Shown here piece by piece: positions 8,697 to 16,834 of a DNA stretch of 64,000 bases. Each line of letters begins with the position of its first letter. The first letter of the stretch is position 1. This DNA is from an uncultured Collinsella sp. (lineage in GTDB: Bacteria > Actinomycetota > Coriobacteriia > Coriobacteriales > Coriobacteriaceae), in the NCBI GenBank assembly GCA_900541855.1, contig UQLD01000004.1, positions 50,173 to 114,172 of the forward strand. Reading direction: 5' to 3'. A program made the translations under genes and the position numbers. Below the pieces are notes generated by a model. The model saw nothing but the letters and a program-made list of their open reading frames with translations. It was not told where the DNA came from and did no database searches.

Positions 8697-9935
8697 ATGG
8701 GTTGCAATCAAATCCTGGACCGTTATATCGAGCAGTTGATCGAAACCTCTACGCCGCAGGCGCCGGCTTGGAATATCGAAAAGCTCCGTGCCGGTAAGGA
8801 GAACACCTGGAACTATATCGACGGCTGCATGATCAAGGCGCTCATCGAGCTGTACGAGATCACGGGTGAGCAGCGCTACCTGACGTTCGCCGACGACTAC
8901 ATCGATTTCTTTGTCCAGGACGACGGTACCATCAAACATTACAACCCCGAGGAGTACAACCTCGATAACGTTAATGCGGGCAAGACCCTCTACAAGCTCT
9001 ATGACCTGGTGGGCAAGCCCAAGTATCGTGCGGCCATGGATACCATCTATCGTCAGCTCGAAACCCAGCCGCGTACCAAAGAGGGCGTGTTTTGGCACAA
9101 GGCCGTCTACCCCAACCAGATCTGGCTCGACGGCATGTATATGGCGCAGCCGTTCTACATGCAGTACGAGCTGAGTTTCCACAACCGTCGTGCCTGCTCA
9201 GATAGCTTCCATATGTTCCAGGTCGTGCACGACCTGATGCGCAACCCCCTCAATGGTCTGTACTATCACGCTTACGACGCGAGCCGCAAGCAGTTCTGGT
9301 GCGACCCGGTCACCGGCCTTTCGGCTAACTTCTGGCTGCGCGCCGAGGGCTGGTTTGCCATGGCGCTCATCGACACGTGGGAGCTTATGCCGCCTTCGAT
9401 GTCGGCCGAGAAGGACGAGATCCGCAAGATGTTCCACGACCTGATTGACGCCATGCTGCCGTATCAAGACGAGAAGACCGGCATGTGGCATCAGGTCATC
9501 AACCTGCCCAATATCGCCCCCAACTACCTGGAGGAGTCGGGCAGCGCGATCTTTGCCAACGCCATCATGAAGGGCGTGCGTCTGGGCGTGTTGGGTGAGC
9601 GCTACTACCAGTACGGCCGTCGAGCCTTCGACGGCATCTGCGAGACCTGCCTTTCCGAGCACGATGGCCAGCTGGCGCTCGACAACATCTGCCTGGTTGC
9701 GGGCTTGGGAAACACCGCGCACCGCGAGGGCACGTTTGATTACTACATGAGCGAGCCTATCGTCAAAAACGATGCGAAGGGCGTGGCGCCGCTGGTGCTT
9801 GCCTATATCGAGACCATGCATCACGACAAGCTGGCCGGTAAGCGCGATCCGCTCGCCCCCTCGGGCGTGTGCTCCATCGAGGACCCGTTTGGCGGATACA
9901 CCCCGGGCATCAACGCTCATAAGGGATGTGAATAA
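8697..9935 (+). CDS. GH105 unsaturated galacturonyl/rhamnogalacturonyl hydrolase
   Basis: 412 residues of the alpha/alpha-barrel family 105 (YteR/RhiN type). The catalytic aspartate is visible in IWLDGMYM (Asp145), and substrate-pocket features such as WNYIDGCM and RAEGWFAM are present. It hydrates the 4,5-double bond of unsaturated galacturonyl residues left by pectate or rhamnogalacturonan lyases, releasing 5-keto-4-deoxyuronate. No lyase is present in the window and no signal peptide is seen, so the substrate is probably made by other organisms or other loci and imported. A GAGGGGA ribosome site precedes the ATG, and two operators precede the promoter. The next gene starts one base after its stop. 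Confidence 0.9.
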   Translation: MGCNQILDRYIEQLIETSTPQAPAWNIEKLRAGKENTWNYIDGCMIKALIELYEITGEQRYLTFADDYIDFFVQDDGTIKHYNPEEYNLDNVNAGKTLYKLYDLVGKPKYRAAMDTIYRQLETQPRTKEGVFWHKAVYPNQIWLDGMYMAQPFYMQYELSFHNRRACSDSFHMFQVVHDLMRNPLNGLYYHAYDASRKQFWCDPVTGLSANFWLRAEGWFAMALIDTWELMPPSMSAEKDEIRKMFHDLIDAMLPYQDEKTGMWHQVINLPNIAPNYLEESGSAIFANAIMKGVRLGVLGERYYQYGRRAFDGICETCLSEHDGQLALDNICLVAGLGNTAHREGTFDYYMSEPIVKNDAKGVAPLVLAYIETMHHDKLAGKRDPLAPSGVCSIEDPFGGYTPGINAHKGCE

Positions 9936-9936
9936 C

Positions 9937-10842
9937 GTGGGGGCTATTACTCCGGGCGTACGTTTGCACGACCTTCCGCAGGGGACCGTCGAGGAACGCA
10001 TTCGCATGGCGGGAGAGCTGGGCTTTTCGTGCATTCAGCTGCCGAGTAAGGTGCTCTACGCATCGATGGGGATCGATCGAGGCGGCCTGACCCGCGAGCT
10101 TGCCGACCATTTGCGTGCGGTGCTCGACGAGGCGGGCGTTTCGGTCGCCGTGCTCGGCTGTTATAAGAATCTGGCGACGCCCGATCGCCAACAGCTCATG
10201 GATAACTTTTCCGAGTACGAGGCATGCTTGAACTTTGCCCAGATGCTCGGCGGATGCCCGGTTGGCACCGAGACCGGTCGCCCCAATGCGCAGAACCGCG
10301 TCGCGGTCGACCGCATGACCGATGAGGCACTCGATGCGTTTGCAGACGGGCTTGCACACGTCTGCGATCGGGCCGAGGCCGTGGGTGGGCAAATTTTGAT
10401 CGAGCCCGGTTGGAACGAGACGGTTAATACGCCAGATCGCTGCCGTGAGGTGCTGGAGCGCGTCTCGAGCCCGTCGCTCGGCGTGATCTATGACCCAGTG
10501 TCGCTGCTGCACCCCAGTGTCGTTGACGAAGCGCAGGAAATCACAGCGCGCATGCTCTACTTATGCGGCAGTAAGATCCGCGCGCTGCACGCCAAGGATT
10601 TTGAGGTCGTTGATAACGAGGATGAAGCCGGTTGGTGCGACGGTACGGGTTCGCGCCTGGTGTGTCATGGCGTGGGCGAGACGGGACGATATGACTTTGA
10701 GCCCGTGGTGGCCTGGGCGGCTGCCGCCTGCCCTGGGATTCCCTGCGTGGTCGAGAACAGTGTGCCGGCGACGGCGGCTGACTGTCTGGCGACACTCGAG
10801 CACATGTCCGCTCGCTGCGGGGCTTCGCATCGCGAGTTATAG
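9937..10842 (+). CDS. Sugar phosphate isomerase/epimerase-like TIM barrel protein
   Basis: 301 residues of the xylose-isomerase-like TIM-barrel superfamily (AP endonuclease 2 family): an N-terminal MAGELGFSCIQLP strand-helix, a metal-site IEPGWNE segment, GVIYDPVSLLHP, and ALHAKDFE followed by a Gly-rich HGVGETG segment. The GTG at 9937 is chosen because it leaves a one-base gap to the GH105 stop with AAGGGA upstream; longer frames reach back inside the GH105 gene. It is clearly in the same operon as GH105. The reaction is not identifiable; an isomerase or epimerase step on a uronate or aldonate is the simplest guess. Confidence 0.75.
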   Translation: MGAITPGVRLHDLPQGTVEERIRMAGELGFSCIQLPSKVLYASMGIDRGGLTRELADHLRAVLDEAGVSVAVLGCYKNLATPDRQQLMDNFSEYEACLNFAQMLGGCPVGTETGRPNAQNRVAVDRMTDEALDAFADGLAHVCDRAEAVGGQILIEPGWNETVNTPDRCREVLERVSSPSLGVIYDPVSLLHPSVVDEAQEITARMLYLCGSKIRALHAKDFEVVDNEDEAGWCDGTGSRLVCHGVGETGRYDFEPVVAWAAAACPGIPCVVENSVPATAADCLATLEHMSARCGASHREL

Positions 10843-10944
10843 CATTGGCTTTTGCCGTGGCGGTCGATTAAGTTTGCCTGACTGGGGCAGCGGTGAAGGA
10901 TCTTTATCGTCGCCCCATTGGATTGAATCAAAAAGGGGAGTTGC

Positions 10945-12162
10945 GTGGCTATCCACATTGTCGAAGAGGCGAATCGTTGCCTAGGTTGCAAAAGGGCATT
11001 CTGTCAGCTTAAGGGCTGCCCGGTTCAGACGCCTATTCCGCAGGTCATTGACCTGTTCAAACGGCGTCGTCTAGAAGAGGCGGGCGAGCTACTGTTCCAG
11101 AACAATCCCATGAGCGCGGTCTGCTCCATGGTTTGCAACCATTCGGGCCAGTGCGAGGGCGCTTGCATTCAGGGCCGTAAGGGCGCACCCGTGCATTTTT
11201 CGAGCATCGAGAACTATATCTCGACAGCGTATTTGGACCGTAAGGAGTGGAAGCCCGCACCGTCGTGCGGTAAACAGATTGCCGTGGTCGGTTCCGGTCC
11301 CGCTGGTATTACCGTGGCTATCAAGATGGCCCAGCTGGGCTGTGCCGTCACGGTATTTGAGCAGCGCCCCGAGATTGGCGGTGTGCTGGAGTACGGTATC
11401 CCCGAGTTCCGTCTGCCGCGCTCGCTCGTGCAAAAGTACCGCCACGTGATGTGCTCGCTCGGCGTGCGCGTGCGTCCGTCGACCACCATCGGCGGTGCGC
11501 TCCACATCGACGACCTACTGCGTGACGGCTACGATGCGGTCTTTGTTGGTACCGGTACTTGGCGAGCTCGAAAGCTGGGTATTCCCGGCGAGTCGCGCGG
11601 CAACGTGCTGTTTGGTATCGATTATCTGGTCGATCCTACGAGCGTGGCAATTGGGCAGAACGTGGCGGTTATCGGCGCCGGCAACGTGGCCATGGATGTT
11701 GCCCGCACAGCCCTGCGCTCGGGCGCTCGCAAGGTCACCGTGTATGCCCGATCGCGCCATATCTCTGCCATCGATGATGAGGTGGAGCTGACCGAGCTCG
11801 ATGGTGCCGATATTGTGTGCGGCAAGGCGATCTGCGCCATCGACGATAACGGTCCGGTGTTCGAGACGGCTATCTTTGACGAGGACAATAACGTGGTGGG
11901 CTACGAGGAAGAGCTCGACCATGCGTCTGCCGACACGGTTGTGATTGCGGCGTCTCAGGTGCCCAAGGACAAACTCGTGCTTACAACGGGCGGTCTGGAG
12001 ACCGACCATCGCGGCCTGCTTTCGGTCGACGAGCACGGCATGACCACCGTGCCTGGCGTCTTTGCCGCCGGCGACGTGGTCAACGGCCCGCTCACCGTGG
12101 TTCATGCCGTGGCAGGCGCCAAGCTCGCCGTCGGAGGCATGACTACCTATCTGGGCCTCTAA
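10945..12162 (+). CDS. GltD-like FAD/NAD(P)-dependent Fe-S oxidoreductase
   Basis: 405 residues from a GTG start. The N-terminal four-cysteine motif CLGCKRAFCQLKGCP (Cys12, 15, 20, 25) is that of glutamate synthase small-chain-like [4Fe-4S] domains. An FAD fold follows (GSGPAG near 117), then an NAD(P) fold (GAGNVAMD near 243) and a C-terminal VFAAGDVVNG FAD motif. Such proteins pass electrons from NAD(P)H to a partner. No glutamate synthase large subunit is nearby; the next gene is a flavin/Fe-S reductase, so the two may work together. The role in uronate metabolism, if any, is unknown. Confidence 0.82.
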   Translation: MAIHIVEEANRCLGCKRAFCQLKGCPVQTPIPQVIDLFKRRRLEEAGELLFQNNPMSAVCSMVCNHSGQCEGACIQGRKGAPVHFSSIENYISTAYLDRKEWKPAPSCGKQIAVVGSGPAGITVAIKMAQLGCAVTVFEQRPEIGGVLEYGIPEFRLPRSLVQKYRHVMCSLGVRVRPSTTIGGALHIDDLLRDGYDAVFVGTGTWRARKLGIPGESRGNVLFGIDYLVDPTSVAIGQNVAVIGAGNVAMDVARTALRSGARKVTVYARSRHISAIDDEVELTELDGADIVCGKAICAIDDNGPVFETAIFDEDNNVVGYEEELDHASADTVVIAASQVPKDKLVLTTGGLETDHRGLLSVDEHGMTTVPGVFAAGDVVNGPLTVVHAVAGAKLAVGGMTTYLGL

Positions 12163-12178
12163 CTCCATCCCACCCATC

Positions 12179-12251
12179 AGTTGCGGTGAAATACGGATTG
12201 TTTTGGCTGTCAAAAGTCTCATCTACTCCGTATTCCACCGCAACTTTTTTG
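12179..12251. repeat. Palindromic repeat, AGTTGCGGTG family, copy 1
   Basis: Arms AGTTGCGGTGAAATACGGA and its near-complement TCCGTATTCCACCGCAACT enclose about 29 bases and end in a T6 run. It could double as the terminator of the GltD-like gene. Related copies occur at 15101 and 26204, with a single arm at 27049. Confidence 0.75.
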
Positions 12252-12363
12252 TGAGGGTCGGGATTGAAGGTGGGGAGTACGAGCGAGTGCGAATGCGGCG
12301 GTTGCTGATACGATAGGTATGTCTGCAAGTGCCGCCGAGCGGCTCAAACGAAAGGAAGCCTGT

Positions 12364-14313
12364 ATGGAGTCATCTGCCTACCCGATGCTCTTTAGCCCGA
12401 TCAAGGTCGGTACGACCGAGGTCAAGAACCGCGTCTTTATGCCGCCGGTGTCCACCAACCTGGCCGATCATGGCTATGTGACCGACGACTTGGTCGATCA
12501 TTACCGTGCCCGTGCCAAGGGCGGCGTTGGCCTGATCATCACCGAGGTCGTGACGGTCGAGCCTACCTATACCTATCTGCCGGGTGACATGTGCTGCTAC
12601 GACGACACGTTTATCCCTGGCTGGGAAAAGCTCGCCGCCGCCGTGCATGAGTATGGCTGCAAGATCATGCCGCAGCTCTTTCACCCCGCCTACATGGCCT
12701 TTAACATTCCGGGCACGCCGCGCCTGATCGCTCCGTCCTTCGTGGGACCGTCCTATGCCCGTGAGGCACCGCGTCCTATCACGGTCGACGAGATTCACGA
12801 GCTCACGCATCAGTTTGGCGACGCCGCTGTGCGTATGCAAAAGGCTGGCGTCGATGGCGTCGAGGTCCATGCGGCGCATGCCCACGGCATGCTTGGCGGC
12901 TTTTTGACCCCGCTCTACAACAAGCGTACCGATGAGTACGGCGGCTCGCTCGACGCCCGTATGCGCTTCTTGCTCGAGGTCATCGCCGAGATTCGCGAGC
13001 GCTGCGGCAAGGACTTTATCATCGACGTCCGTATCTCGGGCGACGAGTACACCGATGGCGGCCTGACCCTCAACGACATGATCTACGTCTCGCGTCGCCT
13101 GGAGAAGGCCGGCGTCGACATGATTCATGTGTCGGGCGGCACCACCATCAAGCGCGGCTCCGCGATTCCCGCCGCCGGTACGCAGCAGGCCTCGCATGCC
13201 GCCTGCTCGCGCGAGATCAAAAAGCACGTCAACATTCCCGTCGCCACCGTCGGCCGCATCAACGAGGCCTGGATCGCCGAGGAGCTGATCGAGGACGGCG
13301 CTGCCGACATCTGTATGATGGGCCGCGCCAATCTGTGCGATGCTGAGTTCTGCAACAAGGCCGCTGCCGGCAACGCCGATGACATCCGCCCCTGCATTGG
13401 CTGCCTGCGCTGTCTGAACGGCATTATGTTTGGCAAGCGCATCTCCTGCACCGTTAATCCGGACGTGGAGCGCGACGAGGCCGGCTACGAGCCTGCCGCC
13501 GAGGCCAAGAACGTGCTCGTTGTGGGCGCTGGTCCTGCGGGCATGGAGGCAGCCTACATTGCCGCCAAGCGCGGCCACAACGTGGTGCTCGTGGACAAGC
13601 AGGATGAGCCGGGCGGCGAGATGCGCATCGCAGCCGTTCCGCCGGCAAAGCAGGAGCTCACCCGCGTGATCAAGTATCAGTACCGTCGTCTGGCCGAGGC
13701 CGGCGTCACATGCGTCTTTGGCACCGAGCTTTCGGCCGAGGACATTCAGCGCGACTACGCAGGTTACGAGGTTGTCCTGGCTTATGGCGCCGAGCCCATC
13801 GCTCCGGCCTTCATGCAGGGCTTTAAGCAGGTTATGACAGCTGACGACCTGCTGGGTGGCAAGGCTTTCCCGGGTAAGAAGATTGTCATCGTCGGCGGCG
13901 GCACCGTCGGTTGCGAGACGGCTGACTACCTGGCCCCGCTGGTCAACGACCTGTCGCCGGCCAACCGCGATGTCACCGTCATCGAGATGACCAAGACGCT
14001 TGCCGCCAACGAGGGCGGTGCCGGTCGCGCGGTGCTCATCACGCGCATGCTCTCCAAGGGCGTCCACGTGCTGACCGAGGCCAAGGTGACCGAGATTACC
14101 GAGGACACCATCAGTTACGAAAAGGATGGCGAGGTCCACACTATCGCCGGTGCCGATACACTGGTGCTTGCCATGGGCTATCGTCCCAATACCAAGCTGG
14201 CCGATGACCTTGCCGCTGCCGGTGTTGCCACCCACGTGCTGGGCGATGCCAACAAGTGCGGCAACATCCGCGACGCCATCGGCGATGGCTACAAGGTTGC
14301 CTGCGAGCTCTAG
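12364..14313 (+). CDS. Old-yellow-enzyme / dienoyl-CoA-reductase-like flavoprotein
   Basis: About 649 residues in the three-domain order of 2,4-dienoyl-CoA reductase and trimethylamine dehydrogenase: an FMN TIM barrel (residues 1-340, with HAAHAHGML and TPLYNKRTDEYGGS), a [4Fe-4S] site (Cys344, 347, 350 and 362), then FAD (GAGPAGMEAA) and NAD(P) (GGGTVGCETADYL) folds. The ATG at 12364 has AAAGGAAG upstream. It would reduce a conjugated C=C bond using NAD(P)H. The substrate cannot be read from sequence; plant phenolics or an enoate from pectin breakdown are both possible. It follows the GltD-like gene, from which it is separated by a palindromic repeat. Confidence 0.85.
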   Translation: MESSAYPMLFSPIKVGTTEVKNRVFMPPVSTNLADHGYVTDDLVDHYRARAKGGVGLIITEVVTVEPTYTYLPGDMCCYDDTFIPGWEKLAAAVHEYGCKIMPQLFHPAYMAFNIPGTPRLIAPSFVGPSYAREAPRPITVDEIHELTHQFGDAAVRMQKAGVDGVEVHAAHAHGMLGGFLTPLYNKRTDEYGGSLDARMRFLLEVIAEIRERCGKDFIIDVRISGDEYTDGGLTLNDMIYVSRRLEKAGVDMIHVSGGTTIKRGSAIPAAGTQQASHAACSREIKKHVNIPVATVGRINEAWIAEELIEDGAADICMMGRANLCDAEFCNKAAAGNADDIRPCIGCLRCLNGIMFGKRISCTVNPDVERDEAGYEPAAEAKNVLVVGAGPAGMEAAYIAAKRGHNVVLVDKQDEPGGEMRIAAVPPAKQELTRVIKYQYRRLAEAGVTCVFGTELSAEDIQRDYAGYEVVLAYGAEPIAPAFMQGFKQVMTADDLLGGKAFPGKKIVIVGGGTVGCETADYLAPLVNDLSPANRDVTVIEMTKTLAANEGGAGRAVLITRMLSKGVHVLTEAKVTEITEDTISYEKDGEVHTIAGADTLVLAMGYRPNTKLADDLAAAGVATHVLGDANKCGNIRDAIGDGYKVACEL

Positions 14314-14365
14314 CCAACCCCTTGGCGCATGTGGGGCCTATCCCCACGGCGTCAGTCGGTAGATA

Positions 14366-14408
14366 GCAAAAAGCGGCGGTCGTCCCGTACATGGGACGAC
14401 CGCCGCTT
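14366..14408 (-). terminator. Terminator of the DhuI-like gene
   Basis: A perfect 16-bp stem (14371-14386 with 14393-14408, six-base loop) is followed on the minus strand by TTTTTGCT, 26 bp past the stop of the isomerase gene. It may also stop plus-strand readthrough from the flavoprotein gene. Confidence 0.85.
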
Positions 14409-14433
14409 GCGTTAGCAGCAATGAACCGTGCGG

Positions 14434-15075
14434 TTAGAGCCCCAGGATCTCCTTGACCTTGGCGATGATGGCCTCGTCGGTGGCGTTGGCAAAGAAGTAC
14501 TCCTGGAAGTGCTCGCCGGCAAGTGCGCCCTTCACCAGGTCCTGATCGATCTCGCCCAGGACGTCGACGAGCGGACGCATGGTCACAGCGCGCACGCCGT
14601 CGAGGATCTTCTTATTACGCTGCTCGGGCTCAACACGCTCGGCGGGGTAGCCGTTGCCCGAACCAAAGCCAAAGAGCTTCTCGAAGGTGTACTCGAGGTT
14701 GAGCTCCTGGCCCCAGCCGTTCTTGAGGGCGAAGGGCATGGCGACGGCGTTGCCATCGTTGACCTGGGCAAAGGTGTAGGCGTCGAGCGGGTCGGCAACG
14801 TGGCCGCACAGCACGCCGGGGAAGGAGTTGCAGGCGAGCATGGCGCCCTCGCCGGTGCCGCAGCCGGTCACGACGTAGTCGGCAGCACCGGAGTTCAGCA
14901 GCACGGCGGCAAGGATACCGTTCTGCACGTAGGTGAGGGGCTTGGAGTCGGCGTCGGCATACATACCATAGTTAAAGACGGTGTGCCCCATGGGCTCGAC
15001 GACCTTCTTAAGGGCAGCTTCGATCATGGGGTTCTTGGAGTTCTGAGAGTTCTCATTGATCAGAGCGATCTTCAT
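14434..15075 (-). CDS. dhuI: RpiB/LacAB-type isomerase, probably DhuI (5-keto-4-deoxyuronate isomerase)
   Basis: 213 residues of the RpiB/LacAB fold, with the diagnostic VTGCGTGEGAMLACNSFPGV active-site region, but longer than typical RpiB (about 150) by a C-terminal extension. RpiB-like enzymes of this type, known as DhuI in streptococci, convert 4-deoxy-L-threo-5-hexosulose uronate to 2,5-diketo-3-deoxygluconate, the step done by KduI elsewhere. The assignment rests on family knowledge plus context: the next gene on the same strand is a KduD/DhuD-like dehydrogenase, GH105 produces the substrate, and no KduI is present. A pentose or galactose phosphate isomerase is the alternative. An AAAGGTAATTCGC leader precedes the ATG. 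Confidence 0.75.
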   Translation of the reverse strand: MKIALINENSQNSKNPMIEAALKKVVEPMGHTVFNYGMYADADSKPLTYVQNGILAAVLLNSGAADYVVTGCGTGEGAMLACNSFPGVLCGHVADPLDAYTFAQVNDGNAVAMPFALKNGWGQELNLEYTFEKLFGFGSGNGYPAERVEPEQRNKKILDGVRAVTMRPLVDVLGEIDQDLVKGALAGEHFQEYFFANATDEAIIAKVKEILGL

Positions 15076-15100
15076 TGCGAATTACCTTTCTATTTCTAAC

Positions 15101-15165
15101 ATGCGGTGAAATACGGACTGTTTTGCCTGATAGAAGCCAAAGCCAATCCTTATCTCACCGCAACT
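15101..15165. repeat. Palindromic repeat, AGTTGCGGTG family, copy 2
   Basis: Begins ATGCGGTGAAATACGGACTG and ends CTTATCTCACCGCAACT. The inner part still resembles copy 1 (GGACTGTTTTGCCTG versus GGATTGTTTTGGCTG). It sits between the isomerase gene and the upstream dehydrogenase gene on the minus strand. Confidence 0.7.
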
Positions 15166-15215
15166 CAAATGAAAAACGAGTGGATGAAACCTGATATGGG
15201 CAGTTGCGGCGACGC

Positions 15216-16025
15216 TTATTGAGGCTGCTTTCCAATGTATGCGAGGATGCCGCCGTCGACGTAGAGGATGTGGCCGTTGACGAAGTTCGATGCATCGGAA
15301 GCCAAGAACACGGCGGGGCCCTTCAGATCCTCGGGCGTGCCCCAACGGGCGGCCGGCGTCTTGGCAATGATGAACTGGTCAAACGGGTGGCGGCTGCCGT
15401 CGGGCTGCGTCTCGCGCAGGGGTGCGGTTTGCGGCGTGGCGATGTAGCCGGGTCCAATGCCGTTGCACTGGATATTGGCCTCGCCAAACTCCGAGCAGAT
15501 GTTCTTGGTGAGCATCTTGAGTCCGCCCTTGGCGGCGGCATAGCCGGCGATGGTCTCGCGACCTAGCTCGCTCATCATCGAGCAGATGTTGATGATCTTG
15601 CCGTGGCCCTTGGCGATCATGCCGGGCAGGCAGGCCTTGGACACGATAAACGGTGCGTTGAGGTCAATATCGACGACGCGGCGGAAGTCCTCGGCGCTCA
15701 TGTCGAGCATCGGGGTGCGCTGGATAACGCCGGCGTTGTTGACCAGGATGTCGGGCGTGGTGCCAAAGTCGGCCTCGATCTTGGCGATGAGCTCGGCAAC
15801 GACGGCCTCGTCGGTGACGTCTGCCACGTAACCATGAGCCTCAAAGCCCAGCTCGCGGTAGTGCTTCTCGGCCTCGGCTACCTTGTCGGCGTGACGTGCG
15901 TTAAAGGCGATCTTGGCGCCAGCCTCTCCGAGCGCCTCGGCGATAGCCATGCCAATGCCATAGGTGGCGCCGGTTACCAGTGCGACCTTGCCGTCCAGAC
16001 GGAAGCTGTCCATAAGATCAGACAT
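15216..16025 (-). CDS. kduD: SDR dehydrogenase, KduD/DhuD-like (2,5-diketo-3-deoxygluconate to KDG)
   Basis: 269 residues of the classical short-chain dehydrogenase family: TGATYGIG cofactor motif near residue 20, NNAG at about 98-101, Ser of the ICSM segment and YAAAKGG with catalytic Tyr and Lys near 160-164. It resembles gluconate 5-dehydrogenase and 2-deoxy-D-gluconate 3-dehydrogenase (KduD), which reduce 2,5-diketo-3-deoxygluconate to KDG with NAD(P)H. The ATG at 16025 (minus strand) has GAAAGGA upstream; the longer frame is not supported. An operator of the uronate regulon lies 16 bases upstream and another 106 bases upstream. With the DhuI-like gene it completes the unsaturated-uronate route. 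Confidence 0.83.
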   Translation of the reverse strand: MSDLMDSFRLDGKVALVTGATYGIGMAIAEALGEAGAKIAFNARHADKVAEAEKHYRELGFEAHGYVADVTDEAVVAELIAKIEADFGTTPDILVNNAGVIQRTPMLDMSAEDFRRVVDIDLNAPFIVSKACLPGMIAKGHGKIINICSMMSELGRETIAGYAAAKGGLKMLTKNICSEFGEANIQCNGIGPGYIATPQTAPLRETQPDGSRHPFDQFIIAKTPAARWGTPEDLKGPAVFLASDASNFVNGHILYVDGGILAYIGKQPQ

Positions 16026-16040
16026 AGCGATCCTTTCAAA

Positions 16041-16142
16041 AGAAACGTTCATCTATATAAGTCTTGCTTTTCATACAAGGTCAGTATAGGAGAAGAGGAT
16101 GATTTAAAAATCAGATTCTCCTAAAATCAGGTGAACGTTCAC
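16041..16142 (-). promoter_or_regulatory. Two uronate operators upstream of kduD
   Basis: AGAAACGTTCAT at 16041-16052 and a perfect GTGAACGTTCAC at 16131-16142 flank the presumed kduD promoter, 90 bp apart. A TTATATAG stretch between them (minus strand, about 16051-16058) could be the -10. Confidence 0.62.
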
Positions 16143-16185
16143 TTTTAAAAGGTAAACGGTGATTTCGCCCTTGCCGCGCGGACGT

Positions 16186-16575
16186 TTATTCGCTCTGTTC
16201 CTGCGTGCCCTCTGCGATCATGTTACGGTTATACACCAGGTGCAGATACATCGCGTCGTGCGCGGCGGTGGGATTGCGCGAGGCGATGGCGTCGGCCACA
16301 TCGCGGTGCGTGCGGATAGTTTCCTCGACGAGCTTTTTTCCGGTCACGTCGATAAAGAGGGGGACGGATGCCTTGAGCACGCCCATCAGGCGGGGAACGA
16401 CGAGGTTTCCGGAGCTCTCGGCAATGGCATTGTGGAACGCGGTGTCGGCGGCGGAGTAATCCTCACCGGCCTCGGCCAGGCGCTCGGATTCGTCGCAGAG
16501 CTCTTTGATACAGACGACCTGGTCGTTGGTTGCGTGCTCGGCCGCCATGCGTGCCATCTGCGGCGGTGCCACGGC
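16186..16575 (-). pseudogene. Remnant of a GntR-family regulator (FCD domain only)
   Basis: The minus-strand frame encodes about 130 residues of an FCD ligand-binding domain: ARMAAEHATNDQV, then FHNAIAESSGN, and TIRTHRDVADAI with the metal-binding histidines, ending MYLHLVYNRN. The N-terminal winged helix that would bind DNA is missing. Upstream of about 16575 the frame runs into sequence antisense to a permease fragment, so the break is a deletion or recombination scar rather than a short protein. It may once have regulated the adjacent gluconate or sugar-acid genes. Confidence 0.8.
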
Positions 16576-16726
16576 CCTCTCGCACGTCAACGATGCCGGT
16601 TTTTGGATGTGCTCCTCGTTCCTGGAGATTGACGAGAAGACCACCCTCAAGTCCTGGACCGTTATGGAGACGCTCATCGGCCTTTCAGGTCTTGCCTGCG
16701 CCCTGGTGATTTCGTTCTTCGCCTAG
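16563..16726 (+). pseudogene. Remnant of a GntP-family gluconate permease (C-terminus)
   Basis: The plus-strand frame reads GGATALSHVNDAGFW, then TLKSWTVMETLIGLSGL and a hydrophobic end with stop at 16726. SHVND(S/A)GFW and SWTVMET are signatures of the last helices of GntP/GntT gluconate:proton symporters. Only about 53 of some 440 residues remain, abutting the GntR remnant, so both lost their 5' parts in the same deletion. The dehydratase gene 108 bp downstream was probably once in an operon with this permease. Confidence 0.8.
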
Positions 16727-16834
16727 TTCGCGTAGCTAAGCATCTTTCACCGAGTGCATCGCTCGGTACCTATTCACACTTGATTCATTAACCAACGATT
16801 GGTACAACCGTTCAAACCAAAAGAGGAGAGCATT

